The notes beneath the pieces were generated by a model. The model was not told the DNA's origin. It searched no databases and saw only the letters and a program-made list of their open reading frames with translations. Shown here piece by piece: positions 40,849 through 52,530 of a stretch of DNA of 64,000 nucleotides. The DNA is from Candidatus Altimarinota bacterium. Its GTDB lineage: Bacteria > Patescibacteriota > Gracilibacteria > BD1-5 > UBA6164. The DNA is taken from NCBI GenBank assembly GCA_943356435.1, contig CALREY010000003.1, positions 1 through 64,000 on the forward strand, in the 5' to 3' direction. The position numbers were made by a program, and so were the translations under genes. Each line of letters opens with the position of its first letter. Positions within the stretch are counted from its first letter, which is position 1.

Positions 40849-43200
40849 TTAATTTCCATAAAAATATATAAATAGATTTACGAGTAAAAATATGATAAAC
40901 AAAAATAATATAGAAGAAAAATAGTAAAATAATGATATATCGAAATAATTTATAAATGAGAATATTATAAATAAGATAATAGATCAAAATACTAGGCTAA
41001 ATATCAATCATATAAGTATCAAATAAAAGTATTCAAATTTCACTCATAGAAATAATTTCCTCTTTATTCATCATAGAATATGTAGTATTTTTATTTTGTA
41101 TTCTTTGAAGCTTTTTAAGAATAATATAGAAACCAAAAAACTTATAAATGAAAATATAAATATATAAAATAGAGAAAAATATACTACTTTTAATATTTTA
41201 TCTGCTACTCATAATACTATATCTATTATATCTTTTGTATTTATAAATGTCAGATTTGATTTTGTTTCTTTTGCTAATATAGTTTCTAGATCCTTTATTT
41301 TTTCACTTTGTTTATATGATAATATGTATGATTTCGGATACTTAGAGAAATCATCTGTATCGAGCATAAAGTAAAAAAATGGATTGGTTCAGTTTCTAAT
41401 TGCTTCTCTGAAATTAGTGACTACTAATTCTTTTTCTAGTCATGCTACTGTGAATTGTATCTTGTCTCATAGCTTCAGTCATAGTCTATTTGCGAATTCT
41501 ATATCTACTGAGACTCATCATTTTTTTAATTCACTTCATTGTATTATTTTGTTATCTAGTTTCTTAGTAGTGGAGAAAAATTCACGTGTATATTCACCAC
41601 TTACTTTGTCTGTATTGAAATATTGTTTCAAATTTTTCCCATTTATTTTGTTTATTCTCAAATTTGTTATTTCAAATATTTCATCACTTACAAAATATTT
41701 ATTTATAGTTTCTATATCAATTTTTTGAACATTTATAACAAACATATCATTACTATCTTTTGTTATGTTATTCAAATATGTGATAAAACTTCATGAAAAT
41801 ACAAAAAATATAAATATACTCAAAAATGATACAATACTAGAAAATACAATTAGAAAAGATATATTTCCAGGTTTAATAGTAGAACGAATAGCATCAAATA
41901 AATAGAAACTAGATATTTTTTTGGATAAGATATTATAATTGAAATCGAGTAAATATTTGATAAATATATAAAATAATACTACTATAATCAAACTAGAAAT
42001 AGTAAAAATAATACTATAAAATACTTCTACTCATGAAATAAAATTTATGAAGAAAAATCAGAAAAAAATCAGTAATAAATATATAATATAATCTTTTTTC
42101 GTGAAATTGGAGAAATCACTAGTATCTTTTAATAAGTCGTTTATTTTACTTTTTCTTATTTTATAAATAGGTGAAAATAATCAAACAATTAGTAATACTA
42201 GCATGATAAGAAATCATTTGTAATATGATTCATCGAAAAAAGAGAAAAATGTAAATCTAGATTGCAATAGTTCAAGAATAGCATAATTTAATAATATAGA
42301 TATTATATATGCAAATAAAAATATAGATAAAATAGACATAAAACTATATAAATATATCTTGGATTTACTTAAACCAAATATATTTAATAATCAAAAATTG
42401 CTTTTATTTTTTTTGAAAAAACTCTCAAGTGATAATATGATAATAAAAAATGTGAGGATAAATACTACTAGATTAAATCAATTTATAAATAAATAAAATC
42501 TATCACTTATTTGACCAATACTATCTTGTCTATCGTTTATTGTTCTGACTCTATAGGATTTAGTTTCTCATATTTGTTTTATACTTTGTACTATTTTTTC
42601 ATCATATTTATCTAAAAAATTTAAGTATAATTTATAAGTCATTCTAGAATTAGTTTCATTTAATTCTTTGTCTAATATTTCTATAGGTAGATATATATTT
42701 TTTTCATTTGTATATAGAGATATTTCTCATAGAGGCTTTTTATTTATTATTCATTTAACCTTTATTTTTTTATCAAATATTTCTATATAATCTCAAAATG
42801 TATCATAAGTCAATTTATCTACTACTGCAAATCAATCACTATGAATAGTGTCATAAGAAAATGAATCATAAAATGGATAATTGTCACTATGATAAATTAT
42901 TTCATACAATATAGACTTATTATTTTTATCAAAAATAGTAGAATTAATTTCTATTGTTTTAGCTTGTTTGAAATACTTGATATAATCACTGAAGTATTTC
43001 GTATCTATTGGTTCATCTTTTGATATCACTATATCAGCTCAGACTAATGGCTTAGTTTCTTGTTTCAAGTATTCTTTTACACCTAGTATTACATTATTTG
43101 AAAGAATATATGAAAAAATACTCAAACATACTGCTATAAATATAAATAGAAAGTATTTTTTTTCTTTGAAAAATATGATTTTTATAAATTTTTTAAACAT
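40849..43200 (-). CDS. ybbP: FtsX-like ABC transporter permease (YbbP type)
   Basis: This is a 783-aa protein with TGA read as Gly. It has an N-terminal membrane helix (FFKEKKYFLFIFIAVCLSIF), a periplasmic MacB-like part, and two sets of membrane helices separated by a second extracytoplasmic domain, as in the FtsX/DUF214 permeases of YbbP size. It is followed on the same strand order by the ATPase and tesA-like genes, reproducing the tesA-ybbA-ybbP set known from many bacteria. The system is thought to extract or move lipids or lipoproteins, powered by the ATPase. ATG at 43200; the ATPase stop lies 2 nt upstream. Confidence 0.85.
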
Positions 43201-43201
43201 A

Positions 43202-43861
43202 TTATTTTGTTACTAGATTATAATCTTTCATTTCATATACTGTATCTGATTTGTTTGCTACTTCAGTATCATGAGTTATTAATATGATTGTATTTTTTGT
43301 TTTGTTATGTAGTTTTTCTATTAGGTCTATTATTATTTTTTTATTTCTTTGATCTAGAGAACCAGTTGGTTCATCTGCTAATAATAATTTTGTTTTTCAG
43401 ACAAAAGCTCTAGCAATAGCAACTCTCTGTCTCTCACCTCCACTTAAGTTGAATACATAATTTTCACTTTTATTTTTTAGTCATACTATTTCTAGTATTT
43501 CATCTGTAGAAAAATTCCTTTCAAGTCAGTTTAGTTCTATTATTAGATCTATATTTTCTCTCAGTGTTAGATTGTCTATCAATTTGAAATTTTGAAATAT
43601 ATATGAAATATTTTTTCATCTAAAAAGAGTTATTTCATCTTCACTCATATTATTATATTGTGTTCAAAATATTTCTATATTTCATGAATAATCTGTATCT
43701 ATACCTGATAGCATATTTAAAAAAGTAGATTTTCAGCTACCACTTGGTCCAATAATTGAGATAAAATCTCAAGAATTTATTTCTATGCTCATATCTAGAA
43801 ATATCTCTACTTTTTCTTTGTTTTCTCAGAATATTTTACTTAACTTATTTATTTTTATCAT
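43202..43861 (-). CDS. ybbA: ABC transporter ATP-binding protein (LolD/YbbA type)
   Basis: This is a 219-aa protein with TGA read as Gly. Walker A is SIIGPSGSGKSTFLNMLSG, the Q-loop is ISYIFQNFKLIDNLT, the signature is NLSGGERQRVAIARAF, and Walker B is LLLADEPTGSLDQ with the switch histidine in ILITHDTEVA. It belongs to the MacB/LolD group. It lies directly between the permease gene and the TesA-like gene and should power the FtsX-like permease. Confidence 0.93.
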
Positions 43862-43870
43862 TTAATTATG

Positions 43871-44530
43871 TTATTTTTCTAAAATATTATTTTTTATCAA
43901 AAAGTTGTATAGATTATTCACTACTATATCATATCATGCACTATTCGGATGTATTTTATCACTATTATTTAATTCTCTTACTCATCATACTCATTCTAAA
44001 AAATAGTCTATTAAATATATATTTTCTTTCTCTTTTTTTATTTCTTTGTAAATACTTTTGAATTCATTTCTGTATTTTGGTCACAAATTCATAGGTATAT
44101 CCATTCATCATAATACTATTTTTGTAGTTGGTGGAAATGCGTCTATTATTTCTATTATATTAGTTTTTAAATCACTAGTAGATAATCATCTAAGTCAATC
44201 GTTTCCTCATATTACTAGTATTACTATATCTGGCTTTGGCTCCAAGTACAATCATACTCTAGATTTCAATCAATCTGAAGTATCTCATGATACTCATGCA
44301 TTTACTACTTTGTATTTGTATCAATTTTGTGTTAATTTTTTCTCCAATTTACTAGGGTAATTATCACTTACATCTACTCATAATCAAGCAGTTAAACTAT
44401 CTCATAGCGCTAGAATAGTTTTTTGTTGTTCTATTACAGTATTTCAAGTTTGAGTGTTTGTTTGCTCATTTTTACTTGTACAAGAAAATAAGAATAAACT
44501 CGTTAATAATAGTATAAAAATCTTTTTCAT
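43871..44530 (-). CDS. tesA: TesA-like SGNH/GDSL hydrolase lipoprotein
   Basis: This is a 219-aa protein with TGA read as Gly. The signal peptide ends in the lipobox LFSC (MKKIFILLLTSLFLFSC). The SGNH blocks are present: ILALGDSLTAGLG (nucleophile Ser), VNAGVSGDTSDG, VILVIGGNDGLRG and the catalytic Asp-His in NNSDKIHPNSAGYDI. TesA is an acyl-ester hydrolase and lysophospholipase of the envelope. Its linkage with ybbA-ybbP genes is conserved in many bacteria. Confidence 0.9.
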
Positions 44531-44535
44531 AAAAA

Positions 44536-45222
44536 TTATGTTAAATCACTAAATATAATTAAATTCTCACAATTCTTAACTAATTTAATAGGGCAATCAT
44601 CACTACTCACACTCTCATCCATAAATTTATTATAAGCCTCTATCTTCCCTTCTCACATAAAAAATGCAGATGCGAAATCTATGTCATATAACATATTTAC
44701 AGATATAGTTATTCTATCACTTGGTGGCTTAGGTGAATCAGATATTTTCAAGTATCAAAATGTCGTATCTCTGAGTAATGCATGATTTGGAAAAAGTGAG
44801 CAAGTGTGACAATCAGGTCATACTCAAAAAAGTCATATATCTATATGTTTCACTTGATTGAAATAATCTGTTTCATAGTCATTTAAATTGAAATTTGGCA
44901 AGAGTATTTGAGTTTGTTTTACATATCATTTGCTTATTAATTCAGCTAGAAACAACTCTTTTACTAGTTTGTAATTACTATCTATACTATCGAAATCTAC
45001 TACCCTCTCATCCAAAAAACAAAAATATATCTTGTCTCTCAAACTAGAATCAATATTCTCAAATATATTTGCAAACTCTGCATAATATATATTCAAAGAG
45101 CTTCATCCTGATAATCATATGACTATTCTGTCTCTATTTTGCAGACTATTAAAACAATCTAATATATAATTATTAAATTGTTTTTTTAGAGTTTCTGGAT
45201 TATTGTTTGTTATTGTTTGCAT
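44536..45222 (-). CDS. pgl: 6-phosphogluconolactonase
   Basis: This is a 228-aa protein with TGA read as Gly. NagB/DevB-type motifs are RIVIGLSGGSSLN, KIYFCFLDERVVDFDSIDSN and IDIGLFGVGPDCHTCSLFPN (catalytic loop of Pgl). It hydrolyses 6-phosphogluconolactone, the product of the Zwf enzyme encoded next upstream, giving the oxidative branch of the pentose phosphate pathway. A MITE-like element separates the two genes. Its stop is 5 nt before the tesA-like start. Confidence 0.9.
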
Positions 45223-45268
45223 ATTTTGGGATATAATTTGTAATTTAGATACTATAATATATTTATAT

Positions 45269-45381
45269 GTACTCTGGTTTTACCCCTACCCCCTGCGGGG
45301 ACTTCCCCTGGAAGGGGCAGAAATATTTCTTCCCTTTCCAAGGGAAGTGGCCTTTAGGCCGATGGGATAAAACCAGAGTAC
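45269..45381. mobile_element. 113-bp MITE-like element with 14-bp perfect ends
   Basis: It starts GTACTCTGGTTTTA and ends TAAAACCAGAGTAC. Internal palindromes are CCCCTGCGGGGACTTCCCCTGG and TTCCCTTTCCAAGGGAAG. It sits between zwf and pgl and could form a hairpin in their transcript. Confidence 0.85.
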
Positions 45382-45404
45382 ATATTCAAATTTACATCCT
45401 ATAC

Positions 45405-46781
45405 TTACCCATACCATTTCCTTCTATCATTCTCTAATAATATATCACTAGCTATTGGTCCATTTGAGCCTTTTTCGTATTTGTGTATTATTGGACAATT
45501 ATTTTTGCAGTTTACTAGATTATCTACTATTTTCCATGTTTCTTCTAGCATTTCCCAACTTGTAAATAGTGTTTTATCTCATACTATAGCGTCTTCTAAT
45601 AATTTTTCGTAGGCTTCTTTTGATTCTATTTCTTTTATGAATTTTGATTTCACTCTTTCTACTTCTTTGCTGTTTCAGTTTTCTTTTATGTTGAAATGTA
45701 TATCTATTCCTTCATTTGGTTGTATTTCTAGGATTATTCTGTTTTTTGAGATTGGTCAGAATTTTTTGAATAATATGTCTGGTACTTCTTTGAATTCTAT
45801 TACTATTTGTGTAGATTTTTCTATAAGTGCTTTTCCAGTTCTTAAATATATAGGTACTCATATGAAATTCCAGCTATTTACTTCTAGTTTCATCGCTACA
45901 AATGTTTCTGTTCTGCTATTTTGAGCTACATCTTTTTCTCATAGATATCAGTCATATTGACCAAATACTATGTTTTTTTCATAGTCGTTTCATAGCTTGA
46001 TACTTCTAAATACCTTTAGTTTTTCTTGCCTGATTCATTCACTATCTATCATAGATGGTGGATTCATAACTACTAGTGAAAGTACTTGAAATAGGTGATT
46101 TTGCACCATATCTCTCAGAGCTCAACTATTATCATAATATCATCATCTATCTCCTACTCCGACTGTTTCAGAAGCCGTTATCTGAATATTATCTATATAA
46201 TTATTGTTCCAAATCGGCTCAAACATGATATTTGCAAATCTGAATGCTAATATATTTTGAATTGCTTCTTTTCATACATAATGGTCTATTCTATATACTT
46301 GTTTTTCTCTGAATACTTCCATGATTTTAGTATTGAGTTTTTTTGCTGTTTCTAGGTCTGTACCAAATGGTTTTTCAAATATGATTTTTGCATCTTTGAT
46401 ATCTATGTATCTATAATTATCTACAAATGCATCGAAATACTCTGGAGAAATAGATAAATAAAATATTACTTGTGTTTCTTTTTTCTCGTATTTATTTATA
46501 TCTCCTCTCAATTTGCTATAATCTTCGCTTTTAGTTAGTTCTACTTTTGAGTATGTAATTGTATTCAAAAATGCTTTAAAATCAGCTTCTTTTTCTATAA
46601 AATCACTTGTTTCTGTATCTATATATTGGATAAATTCCTCATTTGAAAAATCTCTCCTCCCAACAGCTATAATATCTATGTTTTGTTCTTTTTTGTCTTT
46701 GAAAATATTATAAAGTGCTGGAAATAATTTCCTCTTCGCTAAGTCTCATGTAGATCAGTATATGATAAATATTGTTTGCAT
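45405..46781 (-). CDS. zwf: Glucose-6-phosphate 1-dehydrogenase
   Basis: This is a 458-aa protein with TGA read as Gly. The NADP-binding motif is [20 protein letters not shown], and the substrate and catalytic motif is [20 protein letters not shown] (RIDHYxGK). [10 protein letters not shown] follows. It oxidises glucose-6-phosphate to 6-phosphogluconolactone with NADP. pgl follows on the same strand, suggesting NADPH production for biosynthesis or redox defence in an otherwise minimal metabolism. Confidence 0.93.
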
Positions 46782-46800
46782 GTTTATTGTTTATAGAAAT

Positions 46801-46896
46801 AATCCCCCTCTCAATCTCCCCCCAAGGGAGAGAAGAAGCTACAATTTGTTCTATTCCCTTTCTCCCTTGGGGGGAAAGGGTAGGGATAGGGGGATT
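46801..46896. repeat. GC-rich inverted-repeat element
   Basis: AATCCCCCTCTCAATCTCCC...GGGTAGGGATAGGGGGATT forms imperfect inverted ends. The core TTTCTCCCTTGGGGGGAAAG is shared with the element inside the pilin gene at 175-274. Confidence 0.75.
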
Positions 46897-46966
46897 TCCT
46901 CAACTCTACACAAAAACTAAAATAAATCAAATAAATAATGAGAATAATTCTTATTATAATAAACAA

Positions 46967-47008
46967 AACCCTTAATAGAGACATGTTTAAATGTCTCGAT
47001 TAAGGGTT
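46967..47008. terminator. Bidirectional-looking hairpin terminator
   Basis: The stem AACCCTTAATAGAGACAT / ATGTCTCGATTAAGGGTT with loop GTTTAA lies between the zwf promoter region and the end of the 118-aa gene. It serves the minus-strand gene ending at 47073. Confidence 0.75.
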
Positions 47009-47072
47009 ATTTCAAATGTAAAAATATTATGTAAGTATTTGTAATTACTGCAAATATATTATCAAATACATA

Positions 47073-47429
47073 TTAAGCTGCTTCTAGAACATCAAATCTA
47101 GATAAAACAGACTCTATAGATAATGCAGGTTTTTTGTTTAGTTGCATCATTTTGTCATATGTATTTTTTCAGAAATAAGCTGCCAATTGTGCTTCTATTG
47201 TATTTACTTCTTGCTCGTCTGAAAGTTTTTCAGACTCAATTCTAGCATTGTGTATTGCTTGTTCCTTTTCTGAGAAGAATTGGTTCTCTAGCTTTCTAGT
47301 CACGTCTTGCGACATGCTCAATGCTCTATCTACACTGAATTTTGTTTTATCACCTTGTCTATATACGGGTGACTCAGTTAGATTTGGTTTTCTATCTGAA
47401 TAGAAAATTTGTGTTTCTATATTACTCAT
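47073..47429 (-). CDS. Hypothetical small protein
   Basis: This is a 118-aa protein. Only one internal TGA (Gly in FGKNTYDKMMQ) separates the main part from the C-terminal tail ALSIESVLSRFDVLEAA. It is hydrophilic and largely helical (QDVTRKLENQFFSEKEQAIH). No family recognised. It lies downstream of a tiny ORF and the M23 peptidase gene. Confidence 0.65.
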
Positions 47430-47475
47430 AATTCTATAATTAAAAATTAAAATATATATTTAACTATTACCTCAA

Positions 47476-47598
47476 TTAACCTAGTATCTCAATTAACCTT
47501 TTCATGAATAATTCATGTTCTCTTTCAATATCTTGGCTCATTTCACTTGTGTTAAATGGTCTTGATTTGTGGTGAGATTTGTTAGCTTTATTTTTCAT
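47476..47598 (-). CDS. Possible small basic protein
   Basis: This 40-aa ORF begins MKNKANKSHHKSRPF and ends in a helix (FMKRLIEILG). Its position between two real genes on the same strand supports it, but the length makes it uncertain. Confidence 0.4.
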   Translation of the reverse strand: MKNKANKSHHKSRPFNTSEMSQDIEREHELFMKRLIEILG

Positions 47599-47625
47599 AG
47601 GACTTTTAAATTATTAATATTTAAA

Positions 47626-50091
47626 CTATTTAAGTGTTAGATATGCTTGTGCATTTTTTTCTAATGTTTTAGATAATAGATAAGCTCATTCTCATCTAGT
47701 TATCTCAGAATCTGGTCTGAAATAACTCTGACCAAATTGATCTTTCCATGTAGTTTTTTCATCAAAAATTTGTGCTAATTTTTTACTTGTTTCTTCATCT
47801 ATATCTTTGTATGTTTTTTTCCCTGCTCATGCAGGATTTAATACTAGATATTTGTAACTCAGATTCAAGAATTCTAATCTAGTAATAGTTTTGCTTTTAC
47901 TTGCATTTAGTTTAGCTGTTTTTATATCGTATAAATTGTTGTTTATTGTAGTATTTGTTTGATTGTCATATACTTTTTTTTGTATTTTTGTTAATGAGTT
48001 TTCTATCCATGTAAGTGCATCTTTTTGAGTCAATCATCTAGCTTCCATGAAATATCATTTATTTATTCAATCAGCTATTCATTGCTCTAACATAGATATT
48101 ACTTCATTTTTATATTCGTAATTACTTGCTAGTCATTTAGGATTTGTTACTGTGTATTTTTTTTCTGATAATATTTTTCAATCATAGTTATTTTTTACTA
48201 CTATATTGAAGTCTTTTGAAGTAGCTTTGTAGTCAAATACTAACATTCATCAAACAGTATTATCATAAGTAAAATTTGCTTCATTTTTATAATCACTTTC
48301 ATTACAAGATACTGTATAAATCTTTTTTAAATCTTTTATACTTCATTGTTTTATACATATTTTGTTGTCACCTGACGCTTTTATGTTGTATGTAGATCCA
48401 TACTTCAAGTTGATCATATTTTTATTATTAGCATCTTTGAACACTACTACTCATGTTTGTTTTCATCATAGTACTGTACTATTTGCTCATATAATACTCG
48501 AACTTTTTGGGTATTGAGCTACTTGAGAGTTGTAAACTTTTAGAGAAATAGTTTTGATTACTTGATTTCATACTTTTACATACAAATTTGTATCTCATTC
48601 TTTTACTCATGTAAGTTTAATATCTCTTTGTCAGTCTGTGAAAAAGAATAATTTTTCAGGAAATACATTTACTTTTTCAGTGTTTACTACAAATGTCATA
48701 CCTCCAGGCATTTCTCATTTGAAAGCTACTCATTTTCTATTTGTAATATTTAGTTTCAGAGTTTCTGTATTTCATTTTTGTATATTTCATCATTGATTTA
48801 TTAGTCTCAAGTCGATGTTATACAATCTCAGAAATTCTTCTACTTCTCTTTTTTCTATTTCTTCTCTAGACATCAAGTTTGTTTTTTCTATTTTTTGTGT
48901 TTCTACTTTGTTTGATACGACTACTTGTACATTATTATTATTGCTTGTATTTGTATTAGTGTTTGTTGTACTAGTTATACTTGTTCATCATCCAGCTAAA
49001 TATGCTAAATAATCTTGTTTTGTAGTGCTTCTTGTTTTTGGGCCAAACCATCCAGCTCAGCTATCGCTCTTTTTAGCTAATATTCATTTAGATACTTGAT
49101 ATTGGAATACTGAATCCTCAACATCTTCATATTTTCAATTTATTGCTCATTTATAAATACCTATTTTTTGATAGATTTCTTGTACTTTTTTAATATCTTC
49201 TTCATCGTATCAAATATAAACAGTTCTATCAAATATACTTAAGTCATTTGAACTATTATTTGTAGTATTTGTTTTTGTACTTGTATTTGTTGAAGTAGAA
49301 GATTTTGGTATTGTAACTGTTTGAGTAGATATATTATCTAATACTGCTCAAGAAGTTTCAAAGAATTTTAATGGATCAATAGTATTTTGAGCCAATTCAT
49401 TAAAACATATTCATTCTTCAGTTATTTTGTAATAACTATATGGACAAGAATTGTATCCATAATAAAATGGGTGTACATTTGTTGTATCCAAATCTATTTG
49501 TACATGTAAATGATTACCTGTACTATTTCATGTAGATCATACTTCTCATATTTTAGTTCAAACTGTTAATGTTTGTCCTACTGTTACATCTGTTTTTGAT
49601 AGATGCATATATGTAGAAAATATTTTCTTTCATTTAATTGTATGTTCTATTGTAATATAATTTCATTCCATTACACCATTTTTTACAGTTGTTACTTTTC
49701 AGTCAGCAATAGTATAGACAGGAGTTCATTTTGCAGTTGCTATATCTGTTCCAATATGTCAACCGTATCACATATCCCATCAGTATTTATAACTTGCTCA
49801 CCATAAAACTGTATAAAGTCTAGTATAATCATTATAACCTCAATTTAATGTAGCGTACTTTTGATAGTCGCTAGTGTGTAGAATCGGTAATTCCTGCTTA
49901 CAATCATCTGTAAGTTCGGAAAAATCATTGAATCTACACTCGAGTTTTGAGACTTGTTTCAAAGGATATATTACTTTATCAGATTCTCATTGCGCTATTG
50001 CTATTGCTGGTACGGGATTTATATTTGTTACCAGGAATATTCATAGCATCAACTCTGACAAAAACCTTTTAAAGTCTTGTGTTGTTTTCAT
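47626..50091 (-). CDS. Secreted M23-family peptidase with peptidoglycan-binding and SLH-like regions
   Basis: This is an 821-aa protein with TGA read as Gly. The N-terminal signal has SELMLGIFLVTNINPVPAIA. The LytM/M23 zinc motifs are GGHIGTDIATAKGTPVYTIA and GNHLHVQIDL, followed by a Ser/Thr/Asn linker. A peptidoglycan-binding-like segment comes next (IKKVQEIYQKIGIYKGAING), and a long beta-rich region with several Gly/Asn turns. The C-terminus (YKDIDEETSKKLAQIF, FRPDSEITRGEGAYLL) resembles an SLH-type surface anchor. It probably cuts cell-wall peptides of self or of the host cell. Confidence 0.85.
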
Positions 50092-50352
50092 AATAACTTT
50101 ATTTTTGAAATAATTTGTTTTAAATAATCATTTTTTACATATAATGGGAATAAATATTTACAATTGCAGTCATAAATACTTTTATATATAGCTTGACATT
50201 TAAATATTTGTATACTTAAATTATTTCCGTACATATATTACAACATAAAATAATAATAATGTCAAATATTATATACTACTAATTAAATAAATATAAAGTC
50301 AATACTTGAAAAATGGCTTTATATAAATAAAATATAGATGAAATATAAAATA

Positions 50353-50380
50353 TTGACAATTTAATAAAATATTTGATTAT
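50353..50380 (+). promoter_or_regulatory. Promoter of lgt
   Basis: TTGACA and GATTAT are separated by 16 bp, about 24 nt from the lgt start. The rest of the 50092-50352 gap is AT-rich with no other gene seen; it should also hold the M23 gene promoter on the minus strand. Confidence 0.55.
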
Positions 50381-50403
50381 ATAGAAAAATAACCAAACCA
50401 CTT

Positions 50404-51204
50404 ATGACTATTTTTGAATTACATATATTTTGAATAACTCTTTCTCCTACTTATTACTGACTTATGTACGCTTTGTGATTTATGGCATGATATCAGATAA
50501 TAAAAAATAGATGAATTATCCCCTTTGAGAGAATGGATAATTTATTTATGTATATATTTTTGGGGGTAGTAGTGTGATGAAGACTAGGTTATATCTTGTT
50601 TTATAATTTTTCTAGTTATTTATCCCATCCTGCTAATATAATCAAGTTTTGGGAGTGAGGGATGAGCTTTCATGGTTGAGTAATTTGAGTTTTGTTAGCT
50701 ATGTATGTGTTTTCTAGGAGATTTCAGATAAATTTCTTGGTACTTGCTGATCAAATCACTTTGATTTTACCTATATGACTTTGACTAGGGAGAATATGAA
50801 ATTACTTAAATAAAGAACTTCTTTGATATTCACCTTATAATTGAATACTTGCAGTAGAAAAAAATGGTATATGATATTTCCCTTCACCACTTTTGGAAGC
50901 ATTTTTAGAATGAGTTGTTTTATATTTTGTTTTGTTATTCTTTTATAAGAGGATGATAAAATGAAATACCAGTTTCAATAATATATTTAATGATAAATAT
51001 CACAGGTGACAAATATGAGCATTATTTCTAGTATTTTATGCTATATTTAGACTAATAGTAGAAATATTTTTTAGAACACCAGATCTACATATATGATATA
51101 TAATGTGATATTTTACTATGTGAGAAATACTTACACTTCCTATGCTAATAATATGATTGATATTGTATTTTAGATTTAAAAATAATTTATGAACAACAGA
51201 TTAA
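50404..51204 (+). CDS. lgt: Prolipoprotein diacylglyceryl transferase
   Basis: This is a 266-aa protein with TGA read as Gly. Seven-helix layout with the Lgt motifs: GGMSFHGGVIGV (HGG), the signature ILPIGLGLGRIGNYLNKEL, and a late RLIVEIFFRTPD segment. Lgt attaches diacylglycerol to the Cys of lipobox proteins, consistent with the lipoproteins encoded in this window (11801, 43871). Its end overlaps the rhomboid gene start by 16 nt. Confidence 0.93.
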
Positions 51205-51755
51205 CAGTTTCAAATACTCTTATAATTATCTCATTTATAGCAACTATTTTAGCCACTTTTATGCCTAGTTTGTATATTTTTGGTATTAGCAATGAGTTTT
51301 TGTTACAGTGAGCATATCATATATATTTCTTACAGTTTTTTACTGGTACTTTTTTGCATATTTGATTTTTACATTTGTTATCCAATTCTATTTTTGTTTT
51401 TTATTTTTGAAATATTGTTGAGTGACTTATGTGAAAGACTAAATACATAATATTTTTTGTGTTTACTACTATATTTATATGAGCTTTAGTTACTTTGTTA
51501 ACAGATGTAAATACTGTATGAATAAGCTGATTTTGTATGGCTTTATTATCGTATTATACTTTGGAACTGAGATCTAGAAATAATCCTGAGTATAAATGAT
51601 GAATAACAGCGATAGTAATAAATGTATGAGTATGATTTATGCCAGGTATAAGTTTGTACTGACACTTATTTTGAGCAATTGCAGGAGTAATATTTTATCT
51701 ACTTACCAAGGATTTCTTTAGACCAAAATATGTTTGATTGGATGTGGAAGTGTAA
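51189..51755 (+). CDS. Rhomboid-family intramembrane serine protease
   Basis: This is a 188-aa protein with TGA read as Gly. Six membrane helices, with HIGFLHLLSNSIFVFYFGNI (the conserved H...N loop), the catalytic serine in GISGFCMALLS, and the catalytic His in YGHLFGAIAGV. Rhomboids cut other membrane proteins within the bilayer. The start codon lies inside lgt, so translation is likely coupled. Confidence 0.9.
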
Positions 51756-51769
51756 AATCTATTTTTAAG

Positions 51770-51797
51770 AACTAGTTAAGAAAAACTAGTTTTTTTG
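51770..51797 (+). terminator. Terminator of the lgt-rhomboid operon
   Basis: The hairpin AACTAGTT / AACTAGTT-like arms with loop AAGAAA are followed by TTTTTTT. Confidence 0.75.
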
Positions 51798-51866
51798 TAA
51801 AAAAAATTTTTAAAATAGAAAAAAATGAGTATAGTAAAGACTTCTTAGTAATATGGAGGATCCCAT

Positions 51867-52388
51867 GTGGAAATTCGACAGAGACTTTTAACATCAATTA
51901 TTTTGTTTTTTCTCATCATTATTCCTGATACATCATTTGCATTCGTGAATAAAAAAACGGATTTTATTTCTAGTATTTTACCTGAAATAGAAATGGCAAA
52001 AGATCGCGTAGGTGGAATTGCGGATAAGATTCCAGCTAGTCTTGTTTTAGCTCAGGCTATTCATGAATCTGGTTGGGGTACATCAAATTTCGCAAAAGAT
52101 AGGAAGAACTTGTTTGGTGTTAAAACAGTAAAGGTAATTCGTAAGAATAAATCAGTACGAAAAGTAATGGTTTACAAGTCATTTAATCGTGTAGGCGAAG
52201 GTATTCGTTATTATTTGAGTAACTACGCGTCGAATGATGATTACGAAGAGTTAAGGAGATATGTTTCTAAAGGCTCCGGTACTCATACTTTAATCAAGCA
52301 TCTGGGCAATTACGCGCAAGATCCAGAGTATGCAGGAAAACTGAAGAAAATCATAGACGACAATCATCTATTGAAGTTCGACAGTTGA
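51867..52388 (+). CDS. Secreted glucosaminidase-type peptidoglycan hydrolase (standard-code gene, TGA stop)
   Basis: This is a 173-aa protein with a signal peptide (LLTSIILFFLIIIPDTSFA) and a glucosaminidase/FlgJ-like domain: ASLVLAQAIHESGWGTSNFA, NLFGVKTVK, VGEGIRYYLSNYASNDDYEE and NYAQDPEYAGKLKKII. The catalytic Glu is in AIHESGWG. The start is GTG at 51867 with GGAGGA upstream. There is no internal TGA, CGN arginines occur (CGA, CGT, CGC), and the gene ends with TGA followed 5 nt later by a terminator. Read with the UGA-Gly code, the protein would gain 15 residues encoded by the terminator hairpin and stop at 52431. Confidence 0.85.
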   Translation: MEIRQRLLTSIILFFLIIIPDTSFAFVNKKTDFISSILPEIEMAKDRVGGIADKIPASLVLAQAIHESGWGTSNFAKDRKNLFGVKTVKVIRKNKSVRKVMVYKSFNRVGEGIRYYLSNYASNDDYEELRRYVSKGSGTHTLIKHLGNYAQDPEYAGKLKKIIDDNHLLKFDS

Positions 52389-52393
52389 TTTAA

Positions 52394-52424
52394 GGGAGTG
52401 AGGCAGAAATGTCTCACTCCTTTT
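52394..52424 (+). terminator. Terminator right after the TGA stop
   Basis: The hairpin GGGAGTGAGGC / GTCTCACTCC is followed by TTTT. It starts 5 nt after the TGA, which argues that this TGA was meant as a stop. Confidence 0.85.
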
Positions 52425-52439
52425 AACTTATAAATACTA

Positions 52440-52467
52440 TTGACAATTAATAAATATTATGTACAAT
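52440..52467 (+). promoter_or_regulatory. Promoter of the 290-aa gene
   Basis: TTGACA and TACAAT are separated by 16 bp with TATG before the -10 box. The leader then carries CTCATTAAAATTTTTCGAAT (52498-52517), a variant of the motif before the genes at 4798 and 53698. Confidence 0.8.
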
Positions 52468-52530
52468 ACAAATATCTAATCTATTTTTATATAGATGCTC
52501 ATTAAAATTTTTCGAATATAGGTAAACACA

